64,000 nt of DNA from Rhabdophis nuchalis. Taxonomy: Eukaryota; Chordata; Lepidosauria; Squamata; Natricidae. Position numbers and translations under genes: made by a program. Below the pieces are notes generated by a model. It saw nothing but the letters and a program-made list of their open reading frames with translations. It searched no databases and had not been told where the DNA came from. Location: positions 146,189,503 to 146,253,502 of the forward strand of contig CM077645.1 in assembly GCA_039707465.1 (NCBI GenBank). Direction: 5' to 3'. The stretch's first letter is position 1, and every line of letters starts with the position of its first letter. Shown piece by piece: positions 10,279-22,130 of this stretch.

Positions 10279-11781
10279 TCTGAGTTTTTACTATCAAAAT
10301 CGTTTTTAAACATTCTATAGTACTGCTATACTTGATGAAGTAAGAATATGCATGTAAATCGTTTTTTAAAGATATCTATCTATCTATCTTCTTTACTATC
10401 ATTTATAAAATGAACTAAAATGAAGTGCATGATTAAAGAAAAGTATGGCAACAGTATACAATTAAAGAATCCCACAACATCCAGCATTATGTTTAAATAT
10501 TATATTTAAATATTTACAATATTATTTAGCTGATACTAATTTTGAAGGCTGTGGTAAAAGGCCAAATTAACACAGGTTCATGGGGAAGTATTATTACCAA
10601 GAAAAAAAAGTGTATTAGACTTAAGCTTAGTCATGTACAATTGGAATCCATTGTTAATTTATTCCACTGATTTAAAGGGGCCTAACCAAAGTAAATTTAG
10701 AATCAATAAATCTACCAAAACCTAAGTAACCTGGAGGGAAAAAAATAGATGCCATATACCTACAGAATGTTATCTAAATTAAAAGGTATTGTTTAGTTGC
10801 AAACAAAATGATTTGGCTCCAAGAAAATCCCTGAGAAGATAGGACAGATCAAGTATTAATACTTTTTGACAATGTTCAGCCCAGTCCACCAAGATAATCT
10901 TCCTTTAGACCATATATGTTGTTTCCCTTCTGTTTAATGTTCTTATCATTATTTCAAAATGTGATAAATCTGAAATGCTTGAAAGGCATGGCATCCACAT
11001 AGATTGATATCAAACTACATGCAATGGCAGCCTGGGTGAGCTTTCTAACTTGGTTGTTATATGCCATTGGCAGAAATGAAAATGAATCACATCAGAGGGC
11101 AAGGTGAAGGTGGTTGAGTTTGGCTTTCATTCCTCGAAATCAGATTACAGCCTCCTTCTTTACAGAGTTCAAAACTTGTTTTTCCTGGTAGAATTAACTT
11201 CAAGGTTGCAATTAACTAGATTTGAGATTACTGCTCCGCTGATTACATTCTGTGGGGAAACAAGAGAAACATGTCTTGTCACCATAATTGTCTTGATTTT
11301 AAACTTTGTATTCTTTCATTTTTCAATTAGTAGTCAAGGCAAACAGAAAAACCTAACTATGCCAAGCCACGTAAACTCATAAATAAAAGAGGAACTAAAG
11401 CACAAATAGGGGTGGGTGGGGATTCCTTTTATAAATATTCAATAACAAAATAAACAACGCCCACTAAGGATCTTTTGCCTTGTCAGATCAAGGAAAAATA
11501 TGCATGTTAGCATTCCTCAAAATAAATCTGTACCATTTCTGAGATATTAGTTACGCATTAATACCTTTTTTGAAGGATTCGAAAATATAGATTTCAATGG
11601 TTAAACTTTTAGAAGATGATTTTTCTTTTAAAAAAGAACTTTTACCTGGCACATTTATAATAAAATTTTGAAGCATGGAAAACAACAAAAATGAGATTAG
11701 TAAAATAGGAATACAAATGACAAATCAAGAAAAAGTTTTGAACATGAAATTTTGGAGGATGTGTTTTCATGGTATTTACAA
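10279..11781. other. Unassigned AT-rich sequence
   Basis: Holds a short TATC run near 10370-10390. Otherwise no gene or repeat is recognised. Confidence 0.4.
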
Positions 11782-12342
11782 ATTAACAGAGTTGGAAGGG
11801 ACCTTGCAGAACATCTAGTCCAACCCCCTGCTCAAGCAGGAGACCCTACATCTGCCTCTACCTAGGATTGAACTCACAACCTTATTATGGGAGCGACGCG
11901 ACGCTCCCATGTAACACCTCTCCTGCACAAGCTGCATTGGCTTCCATTGGTTTTCCGGGTGCGATTCAAGGCGTTGGTTACTATCTTTAAAGCGCTTCAT
12001 GTCTTAGGACCAGGATACTTACGAGATCGCCTTCTGCCACCGAGAGCCTCCCACTGGCCAGTACGCTCCCATAGAGAGGGTCTCCTCATGGTGCCGTCGG
12101 CTAGACAATGTCGACTGGTGACACCCAGGGGGAGAGCCTTCTCTGTGGGAGCACCTGTCCTCTGGAACGAATTGCCCCCGGAGTTAAGAATTATCCCTGA
12201 CTGCCGCACCTTCCGCCGTGGTCTCAAAACCTTTTTCTTCCAACAAGCCAGGCTGGCATAAAACATGATTTTTAAATGCAAATTTTTATTAATTTTAATC
12301 AGAGTTAGTTTGGGTTTTTTTCACGTTTTGGCCAAGGTTTAA

Positions 12343-14592
12343 TATACAATACAATACAATACAATAGCAGAGTTGGAAGGGACCTTGTAGGTCTCCTAGT
12401 CCAACCCCCTGCATGGGCAGGAATCTTATACCATTTCAGTCAAATGGCTGTCTAACATCTTTTTAAAGACTTCCAGGGTTGGGGCATTCACAACTGCTGG
12501 AGGCAAGCTGTTCCAGAGGTTAATTGTTCTTACTGTTAGGAAATTTCTCCTTAGTTCTAAGTTGCTTCTCTCCTTGGTTAGTTTCCACCCATTGCTCCTT
12601 GTCCTGCCCCCAGGTGCCTTGGAGAAAAGTTTGACTCCCTCTTCTTTGTGGCACCCTCTGAGATATCGGAACACTGCTATCATGTCTCCCCTGGTCCTTC
12701 TCTTCATCAAACTAGACATACCCAGCTCCTGCAGCCGTTCTTCATATGTCTTAGTCTCCAGTCCTCTAATCATCTTGGTTGCTCTTCTTTGCACTCTTTC
12801 CAGAGTCTCCACGTCTTTTCTACATCGTGGCGACCAAAACTGTATGCAGTATTCCAAGTGTGGCCTTACCAAGGCACTATACAGTGGCATTAACACTTCA
12901 CGTGATCTAGATTCTATCCCTCTGTTGATGCAGCCTAGAACTGTGTTGGCTTTTTTGGCAGCTGCTGCACACTGCTGGCTCATATTTAAATGGTTGTCCA
13001 CTAGGATTCCGAGATCTCTCTCACAGTTGCTACTATTGAGCAAGGTACCACCTATACTGTACTTGTGCATTTGGTTTTTCTTGCCTATATGTAGGACCTT
13101 ACTTTTTTCACAATTGAATTTCATTTTATTAGACAGTGCCCAATGTTCAAGTTTGTCTAGATCCTTCTGTATCTTAAGCCTATCTTCTGGAGTGTTGGCT
13201 ATTCCTGCCAGCTTGGTGTCGTCTGCAAATTTGATGAGTTCCCCATTTATCCCCTCATCCAAATCGTTGATGAAGATGTTAAAGAGTACTGGGCCTAAAA
13301 CAGAGCCTTGGGGGACTCCACTGCATACTTCCTTCCATGTAGATGCAGTTCCATTGAGGACTACACGTTGAGTGCGGTTGGTCAGCCAGTTGCGAATCCA
13401 TTTGGTGGTGCTGCTGTCTAACCCACAATTTTCTACTTTATCTAATAGTAGGTTATGGTCTACTTTATCAAATGCCTTACTGAAGTCCAGGTAAATTATA
13501 TCAACAGCATTCCTCTGGTCCACTGATTTTGTTACTTTGTCAAAGAATGCAATTAGATTCGTCTGGCATGATCTGTTTTTGACAAACCCATGTTGGCTTT
13601 TGGCTATTACTTTGTTTGCTTCTAGGTGTTCACTTATTTGTTGTTTAATTATCTTTTCCAGAATCTTTCCTGGTATTGAGGTCAGGCTGATGGGTCTATA
13701 GTTTCCTGGATCTGTTTTTTTTCCTTTTTTGAAGATGGGAACCACATCTGCTCTTTTCCAGTCTTCTGGCAGTTCCCCGGTGCTCCAGGATCTCTGAAAG
13801 ATATAGTTCAGTGGTTCTGAGATCTCGTCTGCCAGTTCCTTCAGAACCCTGGGGTGTAATCCATCCGGTCCTGGTGATTTGAACTCGTCCAGGGCAGATA
13901 GGTGCTCACTTACCATTTTCTTCCCTATTTCAACTTGTGTTCCTAATCTGATATTTGTGGTGCTGTTTTTGATTGATTGGACTGTTTTATCCCTTTGTGT
14001 AAAGACAGATGCAAAAAAAGAGTTAAATAGTTCTGCTTTCTCCCTGTTGCTTATCATCTTCTTGCCATTTTCTCCCAGCAGTGGACCAATTGTTTCCTTA
14101 ACTTTTTTCTTATTTTTAACATGTTGGAAGAAGCTTTTTTTGTTATTTTTTACTTTTTTGGCAAGCCTTTCTTCATTGTGAGCCTTAGCTTTCCTCACTT
14201 CATCTTTACAGGCTCGGGCTATTTGCTGATATTTTGCCTTGGTTATGTCCCCCTTTTTCCACTTTTTATATTTATCCTTTTTGTCTTTCAATTTGTCAGA
14301 GAGTTCTTTATGCAGCCATGCTGGTTTCTTTTGGGAACTGTTATTTTTCTTCTTCATTGGTATTGCGCTGGACTGGGCTTTTGTAATCTCATTTTTCAAA
14401 ATTTCCCAAGCTTCTTGAGTTGTTTTCCCCTTGAGGATTCTCATCCATGGAATCCTTCCCAAGCTCTCTCTGAGTTTATTGAAATTAGCTCTCTTGAAGT
14501 CTAAGACTCTAGTTTGACTTTGTTCAACTACTTTTGTTTGCATAATGTTGAATTCCAGTATTTCATGATCGCTTGCCCCCAAAGTTCCTGTA
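12343..14592 (-). mobile_element. CR1 LINE, 5'-truncated, 2.25 kb
   Basis: Ends (on the minus strand) in CR1 3' UTR and TTGTA repeats at 12343-12367. Its 5' break lies just upstream of codon 1 of the open frame. GTTTAA is present at both edges (12337-12342 and 14593-14598), a candidate target duplication within the L2 3' UTR. It is the longest CR1 in the window and the only one with an undamaged RT region. Confidence 0.92.
12426..14582 (-). CDS. CR1 ORF2 reverse transcriptase (endonuclease mostly lost)
   Basis: 718 codons without a stop. The first residues (GASDHEILEF) match the SDH motif that closes the CR1 endonuclease domain, so nearly all of that domain was lost by 5' truncation and the apparent start is only the first methionine in what remains. 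The RT domain spans roughly residues 230-560: YLDFSKAFD at about 364-372 with the first catalytic aspartate, GVPQGSVLGP at about 422-431, FADD at about 452-455. The C-terminal region ends with LWNSLPP and VFKKMLDSHL motifs. In the intact family this enzyme nicks DNA and reverse transcribes its own RNA at the nick. An open frame this long suggests a young insertion, but without its promoter and endonuclease it is unlikely to be mobile. Confidence 0.93.
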   Translation of the reverse strand: MGASDHEILEFNIMQTKVVEQSQTRVLDFKRANFNKLRESLGRIPWMRILKGKTTQEAWEILKNEITKAQSSAIPMKKKNNSSQKKPAWLHKELSDKLKDKKDKYKKWKKGDITKAKYQQIARACKDEVRKAKAHNEERLAKKVKNNKKSFFQHVKNKKKVKETIGPLLGENGKKMISNREKAELFNSFFASVFTQRDKTVQSIKNSTTNIRLGTQVEIGKKMVSEHLSALDEFKSPGPDGLHPRVLKELADEISEPLNYIFQRSWSTGELPEDWKRADVVPIFKKGKKTDPGNYRPISLTSIPGKILEKIIKQQISEHLEANKVIAKSQHGFVKNRSCQTNLIAFFDKVTKSVDQRNAVDIIYLDFSKAFDKVDHNLLLDKVENCGLDSSTTKWIRNWLTNRTQRVVLNGTASTWKEVCSGVPQGSVLGPVLFNIFINDLDEGINGELIKFADDTKLAGIANTPEDRLKIQKDLDKLEHWALSNKMKFNCEKSKVLHIGKKNQMHKYSIGGTLLNSSNCERDLGILVDNHLNMSQQCAAAAKKANTVLGCINRGIESRSREVLMPLYSALVRPHLEYCIQFWSPRCRKDVETLERVQRRATKMIRGLETKTYEERLQELGMSSLMKRRTRGDMIAVFRYLRGCHKEEGVKLFSKAPGGRTRSNGWKLTKERSNLELRRNFLTVRTINLWNSLPPAVVNAPTLEVFKKMLDSHLTEMV

Positions 14593-14764
14593 GTTTAAAA
14601 ATATGTTTTTTAAAAGCTTTTTAAACTTTTGTATATTTGTTTTTATTCTGGCTGTACACTGCCCTGAGTCCTTGGGGAGTAGGGCGGTATGAAAAACCAA
14701 TAAACTCAAACTCAAACTCAAACCTCCTGATTGGGAGGTGAGAGCTCCACCTCTAGGCAGGTGA

Positions 14765-15475
14765 AAGCTTTGAAGACTCCTTTTGAATGCCAAACATTGA
14801 TGAAAGACCAAATCCTGTGATGCCATTGGAATGAAGATCAATGTTGTGAAGAAATCATCCACAAGTGTGACCAATGATGTTTTTGTCCCATAACCAGACC
14901 TGAAGCCTGACTGGAAGAGGTCCAGATAATTCATTTCCTCCAGGCTGCCCTGACGCTGCCAAGCAACCACCTTCCCCTCCATTTTCCTTAAAAAGCCAAG
15001 GTGAGACATTGGACAGAAATTGTTATCAAACAGGTGGGATCAAGTGATGTTTTTTTTTAAGAAAGGAGGGAACTTGAGCCTCCTTAAACGATTCCAGAAA
15101 GAACAATTTATTACTGCCTGAACCCACTTGGCTATCACTGGAGACGGGGATATATCTGACAGGTGGTTGTGTTGACAACTTCAAAGACTCTGTCCACTTC
15201 ATCAGAGCAACAGGACTGAACTAATTCCAGAAAACCAGGTAAGATCTTTTCCCAGGCATCCTACATAGATCTGCACCATGCATGGGTTCCAAATGGGAAT
15301 GGATCTGGGTGACTTTGCCACCAGGTGTTCAGCAAATTCCTCTGCACAGCCCTGAAGATGATCACTCAAACTTTCTTGTCCCAGGAGGGACCAGGTGATC
15401 CTGAACAGGGCCTCTAGGCAACACTCTGTGGACATAATAAGGGTGGAAAAATAATGGTGTTTCTCTTCTCTTACG
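14765..15475 (-). mobile_element. Decayed LINE reverse transcriptase fragment, L2-like
   Basis: On the minus strand one frame (14563-15009) contains FQSGFRSGYGTKTSLVTLVD, close to the RT block (QSGFRPG...TETALV...DD) of L2-type LINEs. Surrounding frames are broken. The upstream part to about 15475 looks continuous but has no motif I can name. Clade assignment is tentative. Confidence 0.6.
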
Positions 15476-15516
15476 TCCATTGGGCAGGCTTTAATAGCAG
15501 TTCTATTTGTCTAGTC

Positions 15517-15881
15517 CAGTGATGGCTTAACTTTTTCATATCCACGTACAGACTTGCATGCTGAAAATGGCACGCCAAACCATCCTGCGAGGAACGCATG
15601 GCTTCGCTGACCTCCACGCATGTGGGAGTGCCAAAACCCAGAAGAGCAGTGTTCCATCGTGCATGTGCGCAACAGAAACCCAGCAGTTTGGGTGCTGGTG
15701 TGCTCACGCATGCCAGAACGCTTCTCTTCTGGATTTCTGCACTACTGCATGGTAAAGACCAGCTGGCCAGCATGTGTGTATGCACAGGAACATGGAAGAG
15801 TAGCCAGTGGGGCCGCAGATCCTGCACGGGATGGCTCTGTGTGCCGTTTCTGGCATGCATGCCATAGGGTCGCCGCCATGG
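15517..15881. mobile_element. hAT-type non-autonomous element, degraded
   Basis: Starts CAGTGATGGCTTAAC. The bases outside are GTCTAGTC (15509-15516) and GTCTAGTG (15882-15889), 7 of 8 identical, as expected of an old 8-bp target duplication. It is rich in GCATG motifs and encodes nothing. The right inverted repeat is eroded. Confidence 0.65.
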
Positions 15882-16077
15882 GTCTAGTGAGATTCATTTG
15901 AATAGAGTTTGAAAACAACTGATAATCATTTACAAAAATTATTATAATTACCTAACCTGCTGCAATTCCATGCAGCAACATATATTTCTCTCACTTATAT
16001 TCTCCATGCAGCAACATATATTTCTCTCACATATATTTCTCTCATTTCTCTCAATTTATGCTCCTCGTCCCAGTCTG

Positions 16078-16290
16078 TAATTTAAATTGTTTTATTTGGT
16101 TTTAATGGGATACAGTTTTTAATGTTTCATAAATTTTAGTACAGGGTTATTTAATTCGATTTTAATTATGTATGTATCGTTATGTTTTTAGATGTTTTTA
16201 GTTTTCCTGTACACCGCCCCGAGTCCCTTCGGGGAGAGGGGGTGGTCTAGAAATTTAATAAATTATTATTATTACAATTATTATTACTTC
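16078..16290 (+). mobile_element. L2-like LINE 3' UTR with ATT tail
   Basis: Contains the conserved CACCGCCCCGAGTCCCTTCG block followed by GGGGAGAGGGGG and ATT units. 5'-truncated, non-coding. Confidence 0.75.
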
Positions 16291-17218
16291 CTACTTATGT
16301 CAATCTTTTTTTCATATAACACAATAGTATACCAAACACTAATGTAGCTATCTAATTTCCCCATATTTTGTCTTTGAATAGAAGGATTTTATTTTTTATT
16401 TCCTGAAAAGTCTTTCTTGTATAATATTATTTTTTTTTACAATGCCACATTGTAAAATAAACCAGTCAGCAATTTTATCTTTCAATCACAGCATCCTTCC
16501 ACTTCATCTTCACTGTTATAATCCAGGGATTAAATAATTTTCTAATAATTGGCTGGACCACAAATTCAGAGATTAAATGCTTGTTTGATTTGACAAAGCA
16601 ACAGCTTTACCCCAAAACTGGATTTCAATTATCCTCTGAATTTCATAAAACCAAGAGAATTATGCTCATTTTTCACAAAATGAAAAAGGAGATAGGACCT
16701 GCCTAACAATATATAAATAGAAGGTCAAGATAATGCCTCTCATCAATGATCTCTAAACATGTTCTGAAATATAAGACTTTATTCAGGATGATAGTAACTA
16801 GTTATAGTCAGTTAGGCTGTCTATATTGATTTAATTGCAATTACTCTCTGGTGTATCGTTTTGTTCCAATGGTTTCCTTGCATTCATTTTTCCCTCAGTA
16901 CAATTTTTTTTTAACATTTAGAGATTGAACTTTATTGGTTTAAAAGTAGATTTTCCCATCTTCTTGATATGCAAAACTGCATGGCTGCACAGCTACCCCT
17001 TGTGTTTCAGATCTGCAATAAAGTTTTATATTGTTAACTTTTAGCAGAAGCATACAAAGAACCAATTTTCCTAGAATTGAATAAAAGTAAACAATTCTTG
17101 GTAGAAGACCTCTCTGCTAGGTAGGAGGTTCAACCTGCATCTCACTTTGGAGCTAATGGAAGAAGAGCTTACCAATGAGGTTTAAAAATTGCCCTTTCTT
17201 CCAGTTTATAACACCATA
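16291..17218. other. Unassigned AT-rich sequence
   Basis: No recognisable gene or repeat. Confidence 0.4.
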
Positions 17219-17306
17219 GGAAGGAAGGAAGGAAGGAAGGAAGGAAGGAAGGAAGGAAGGAAGGAAGGAAGGAAGGAAGGAAGGAAGGAAGGAAGGAAGG
17301 AAGGAA
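17219..17306 (+). repeat. GGAA tetranucleotide microsatellite
   Basis: About 22 uninterrupted GGAA units. The reading frame of repeated KEGR-like codons over it is an artefact of the repeat. Confidence 0.98.
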
Positions 17307-17857
17307 AGTTGGTCTCCAGAAAGCACATTCAAAGCATCCCATTTATTTGTCTAATTCCAGCTATTGCATGAAGGTAAGATTCAAAATCCATGTTAGTGAC
17401 ACTAGAATTGGGATGAAATAGCTGCCTTATGTAACTTTAAGATAAATTCACCTGTGGTAAATTACAGTGTACTTAGGTAGCTTCTCCAAGTCGAAAATCA
17501 ACTTGTTACTATCAGCTTTAGAAGGAAAGGAAAGAGGGAGCCAGCAATTTTCTACACAGTTCTTCTCCAGTTAAAAGATATCCCTATTTACTACAGTTAG
17601 AGGGGAAGTTGTTAAACTCTCATTAGCATTTGCTTAAGCATAGGAACCAGGGGAGATGAAATGCTAACAAAGTTTCTGTTGAACATATTTCTAGTTGAGA
17701 CATTGTTCCATGAAAATACGTCCAATAATAAATACTCAGGTTTATTGAGGCACATGATAGATATTACATAATTTGAGATAATAATGAATTCTCATTGATT
17801 CCTTTTGAAATTATTTTCCTTTTGAAAATAACATGATTGGTTTAATGATGATTATTA
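17307..17857. other. Unassigned spacer
   Basis: AT-rich; nothing recognised. Confidence 0.4.
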
Positions 17858-18250
17858 CAGGTAGTCTTCAGCTTATGACCACAATTGAGCCCCAAATTTC
17901 TGTTGTTAAGTGAGTTTTGCCCCATTTTACATTTGTTAAGTGAGTTTTGCCCCATTTTACGACCATTTGTACCTCAGTTGTTAAATGAATCACTACAGTT
18001 GATAAGTTAGTAACTTGGTTGTTAAGTGGATCTAGCTTCCCCACTGACTTTGCTTGTCAGAAGGTCACAAGAGGTGATCACGTGACTCCAGGACACAGCA
18101 AATATGAACCAGTTGGCAGGCATCTGAATTTTAATCACATGATCATGGGGATGCTGTAACCGTTGTAAGTATGAAAAGGGTCATAGATCATATTTCTCAG
18201 TGCTGTTGTAACTTTGAACTAATCTTTAAACTAATTGTTGTAAACTGTTG
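17858..18250 (+). mobile_element. Non-autonomous inverted-repeat DNA element (GGTAGTCCTCAACTTA family)
   Basis: Begins CAGGTAGTCTTCAGCTTATG after ATTA. Contains repeated GTTAAGTGA motifs, a TGACTTTGCTTGTCAGAAGG block and a TCTGAATTTTAATCACATGA block shared with 9915 and 38582. A ~37-bp stretch (TTGTTAAGTGAGTTTTGCCC and following) is duplicated in tandem at about 17903-17970. The right end is decayed. Confidence 0.8.
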
Positions 18251-18716
18251 TAATATCTGTATTAATATGATTATTATAATATGATTATTATTCATAACCT
18301 TTTCTTTTATGGAGGCATTGGTCTTTTCCAGGAATTATCAAATACAAATGGGATTTGGAAGAATCTATTGGTTCCAAAAGCTGCTTGGAAGTTGTTGGCC
18401 ATGCCATGAAAAAAAAAGTGTCTTGCATAATCTCTGACAATGAATTAGCCTCCACTGTTAATCAAAGAAGGTGAACATCAATTCAGGCAGTTCCTGCCCA
18501 AGTGCAGAGAGGTCTATTATAGAGATAGGCGACAATTTATTTGGGTGGGCGGAGGTGGCTTTTGGAGAGGATTGATTGTTGAATGTTAAAAAGGTACCTT
18601 TTTCATATTTAGAGGTGGATTTCCTTGATGAGACTGGACATAAAATCATGCTGTTCTTTTTTTTAAAGTGATTTATTTTTTAGTATTTCTCAATATTGGC
18701 AGTGTAACCTTGGAGA

Positions 18717-19055
18717 AGGGACGTGGTGGCTAAGATGCTGAGTTTATTGATCAGAAGGTCGGCAGTAAAGTGGTTCAAATCCCTAGCATTGCATAAAGGG
18801 GTGAGCTCCTGTTACTTGTTCCCGCTTCTGCCAATCTAGCAGTTCAAAAGCATGTAAAAATGCAAGTAGAAAAATAGGGACCACTTTGGTGGGATGGTAA
18901 CGGCGCTCCATGCACCTTCGGCATTGAGTCATGCCAGCCACATGACCAGGGAGATGTCTTTGGACAGTCCTGGCACTTCAGCTTAGAAAAGGAGATTAGA
19001 CATGCCCCTAGAGCTGGAAACAACTAGCACACATGTGCGGGGGAGCCTTTACCTT
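18717..19055 (+). mobile_element. Sauria-type tRNA SINE with perfect 12-bp TSD
   Basis: Has a tRNA-like head (GTGGCTAAG box A region; GGTTCAAATCC box B), a conserved body (CATGCCAGCCACATGACC) and an ACCTTT-type tail. TAACCTTGGAGA flanks it at 18705-18716 and 19056-19067. The 3' end type is known to depend on Bov-B LINE machinery; no Bov-B copy is evident in this window. Confidence 0.92.
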
Positions 19056-19379
19056 TAACCTTGGAGAGCTCTAAGCTGCCCAGGTAGGAAATGTATCACC
19101 CCAGTGTGTGAAAAATATTGGGGATTCTGGAGGTATGTAAGGGCAACATGGCAAATTCGGATGAAGAATGTCCTCCACCTTCATTGAGTTTTCAGCATAT
19201 AAACTGAAGCTTCCTTGAGTAGCAGTGCTTACTCCACTGTTTTCAGGTCTGTAGTTTGGAGATGTGTCTAGATGTCCAGAAAGTGATTCCCTAGATTTCC
19301 CAGAATTTAAACAATCATGTCCCATTTTTAAAAGCCAAGACTTAAGGCAATGCTGATTTGAAATATATATTGTGGGAAG

Positions 19380-19496
19380 CAGAGGTGGGTTGCCAATGTT
19401 TTTACTACTGGTTTCGGCATGCTTCCGCATGTACATGAATGACACATGCAGAAGCCTCCCGCCGCCGCCGCCACTACCGGCAGCAACCCACCTCTG
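19380..19496. mobile_element. hAT-type MITE, 117 bp
   Basis: CAGAGGTGGGTTG at the left and CAACCCACCTCTG at the right form exact inverted ends. Flanks GTGGGAAG (19372-19379) and GTGGGAAA (19497-19504) match at 7 of 8. Contains a short GCC-repeat run. Same family as 50501 and 56724. Confidence 0.88.
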
Positions 19497-19504
19497 GTGG
19501 GAAA

Positions 19505-20565
19505 GCATGTAACTTGACTTTTTAGCCAAATTTTAGATTTAGCTTCCAAATCAAATCAGATAACATTTCTATCACTCCAAGAAGATTCAACAGAAGATTT
19601 CTGTATTGCTAAATTAGAATCTGGAATTATTTTAATCAAATATTCAATCTTAACAAATTTCAAATATGGCCAAGAAAATAATCATCATCTTGGCATAAAG
19701 TAAGTATGTGCATGAGAAATTGGCTTAGAATCCATGCAAATGCTAAAATTGGAAAAATTAAATGTTAACTCAATTCAGCTCCTTAGAAATCCTGGATTAG
19801 CTGATTGCCTATTTAAAGTAGCACAGCATATTTTGTTTTAAAATCAGTATGGTTTATTTTACCTTGAAATAATATAGTAGTTGTAACACAACTGTGAACT
19901 TTGGGTTGCAATTTAACAATCTCCTTTAAAACACATCAGCTTGTTGAAAGATGTAATTGAAACTACTCTTGTGTGCTATAGTTAATGCAAGAGTTCATGG
20001 TGAATAAGCTCTGATCATTTATATATTGCTGCATTGAATAGCTTTTAAAAGACCCCATTGTTTCTCATACAGTTAATTGATATCATTTGAAGATGGTGTC
20101 CTTCTCCATAATGCTGTAAGTTATTCTCTTCATAAAAAGAGTTTTCAGTAGCTGAACTGTAATAACATATCATAAGCCTAATAAGCAAATTAAACCATTC
20201 AGGTTTTTTCTAAGTCAGCTTTCTCATCAGTGCCAAACTTCCTCCTGATATCTCTACGATTTTTCAGTATTCTCTATGAAGAGCCAAGATAATTCCAACT
20301 TTTGCTCTAGATGTGGCTGTGTTTTCACTGAAAGAGCAAAGGTGTTTTGTTCTGGATTCATGGCTTCTGTTTTGAGAGCAGCTAGAAACCATGGCTAGGA
20401 AGCCCTTAGTACAACTATGGTTGGTATGCCAGTTTTGGTCTTTTCTGGAAGAGGAGGCCCACTGGCTACTCACATTTTTACCATCTTTTCTCAGTCTTTC
20501 AAAGTAGATCAAGAAACAGAAGCAGCAGCAGTTGCAGGAATGCTTCTGATTTTAGTAGTGTTAGA
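19505..20565. other. Unassigned sequence
   Basis: No gene or repeat recognised. Confidence 0.4.
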
Positions 20566-20780
20566 ATAACAGAATCTGAGTTTCTTTATTTAGATTTATA
20601 TGGCCATCCTTCCTGCCAAAATGACTCTGGACAGCAAACAAAGTTTAAATATAAAATCAACAATATAAATAATTGCAAAGACCACACAACATACAAGCCA
20701 TAAAAATGAAACTGAGAATGGAATAATATCGAATCATGTAGGCTTCACTAACACGCTGACACCCATGCCTGTTCAAACAG
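20566..20780 (-). mobile_element. Possible old L2-like 3' UTR
   Basis: Resembles, with many differences, the antisense L2 tail at 33895: TTTATTTAGATTTATATGGC followed by a GACTCTGGACAGCAAACAA block and A-rich sequence. Divergent enough that the call is tentative. Confidence 0.35.
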
Positions 20781-21134
20781 CCAAATCTTATTACATTCAA
20801 ATTTGCCATGCCAATTAGCAAAAGCTGTTACATATTCACGGCTCTCCTCCATTCAGATCAAATTGTAAGCTCCACAAAAATCTAATTTAGTGAAACCGTG
20901 TGCCTTGATCCAGGAGGTTCAAAATAAGAGGTAGTGGATAGTTATTCATAATTGTTACAGAACTCTGAAATCTGTAATCTTGCACAATTCTAAGGAATTA
21001 TGTATATTTCTTTTTCATAAAAACATTGGCACAGATGTGGGAGATTAAGAAGACCATAGTATAAATCAATTGTCCAGATAAATGTTGCCCAGAAAATATT
21101 TTAAAGATTTCTGGTAATGCAGAAGATTACAATA

Positions 21135-21200
21135 CAGCAGTCCTTTTTTAGCAACTGCCTCATCTAGCAACCGTTCACAGTTACAATGGTATTGAAAAAG
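21135..21200 (-). mobile_element. Fragment of the GGTAGTCCTCAACTTA DNA element
   Basis: AACCGTTCACAGTTACAATG and the following AAAAAGTAACTGCATGA resemble the terminal part of the copies at 9915 and 38582. Only about 65 bp remain. Confidence 0.5.
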
Positions 21201-21561
21201 TAACTGCATGATCAATCCATATATTTGCAACATTTGCAGATCTGCAAAGGAAAGGAAAGGATAGCTGAAGTAAAATTATAAACACATTCATGGTTTTCCT
21301 TAGTGAATTCTTTGCTTAAGACCGAGTTGCCAATCTCGGTTGTATGCACTAAATGAGACCACAACAGAATGATCCTATTACAGAACAGAAGGAGAAAAGA
21401 GGAAGAGCCTTCAAATGTTGCAGTTGGGACCTTTGAGAAAGAAAATAAATTGTCCCTTGTTGTCAGCCTATGCCTGATATTAAGATGGCAAGTAAGGAAG
21501 CTGTGCAATAGATATCAGTTCAACTACAGAGGAGTTATACTTTGGAAAATGGGACTGAATA

Positions 21562-22130
21562 ACAAACTTGGAAGGAACTTTGGAGGAATTCTAGCCCAAC
21601 TCCTTTCCCCCCCCCCTCAAGAAGGAAACTCTATACCACTTCAGACAAATGGTTGTCCAATCTCTTCTTAAACACTTCCATGATTGGAGCAATTACAACT
21701 TCTGGAAGCAAGTTGTTCCACTGATTAATTGTTCTAATTGTCAGAAAATTTCTCCTTAGTTTTAGGTTGCTTCTCTCCTTGATTAGTTTCCATTCATTGT
21801 TGTTGCCCTGCCTCCAGGTGCTTTGGATAATAGGTTGACCTCCTTTTCTTTGTGGCAGACTTTAGATATTTGAAGACTATCATGTCACCCCTAGTCCTTC
21901 TTTTCATTAAACTAGACATACCCAATTCCTGCAACTGCTCTTGGTATGTTTTAGCCTCCAGTCCACTAATTATTTTAGTTGCTCTTCTCTGCACTCTTTC
22001 TAAAACCTTAACATCTTTTTTATGTTATGGCTACCAAAACTGGATGCAATATTCCAAGTCTTATCAAGGTATTATAAAGTGGTATTAATATTTCATATGA
22101 TCTTGATTCTAATCCCTCTGTTAAAGCATT
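21562..22130 (-). mobile_element. Diverged CR1/L3 LINE 3' end
   Basis: The minus strand preserves the order of the CR1 ORF2 C-terminus: a 66-codon piece at 21794-21994 reads [20 protein letters not shown] and [13 protein letters not shown]. Then come broken codons and the 3' UTR. Compared with the copy at 12343 it has many substitutions and small deletions, so it is clearly older. Its 3' end lacks the TTGTA tail and carries a C run instead. Confidence 0.85.

Larger units (their letters stand above)
11883..14720 (+). mobile_element. L2-like LINE, 5'-truncated, itself interrupted by CR1
   Basis: The plus strand starts with an open 124-codon piece (11887-12261) encoding an ORF2 C-terminus (HVTPLLHKLHWLPL, then RGRAFSVGAPVLWN, ending FFFQQARLA). 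Its 3' UTR begins at 12262, is broken at 12342, resumes at 14593, and ends in the conserved CCCTGAGTCCTTGGGGAG hairpin block and an AACTC tail near 14720. Related C-termini are at 33895, 40226 and 48890. Confidence 0.85.
11782..14762 (-). mobile_element. CR1-tailed SINE split by an L2 insertion
   Basis: The 3' part of the SINE (11782-11882) and its tRNA-like head (14721-14762) are the two halves of one element in the same orientation as the copy at 9053. AACCT occurs at both edges of the interruption (11878-11882 and 14721-14725), consistent with a short target duplication. Joining points match the uninterrupted sibling copy. Confidence 0.8.

Noticed and set aside
12562..14504. Plus-strand frames of up to 269 codons opposite CR1
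   Set aside because: Antisense of a well-supported RT; no independent motifs.
17189..17371. KEGR-repeat frame
   Set aside because: Artefact of the GGAA microsatellite.
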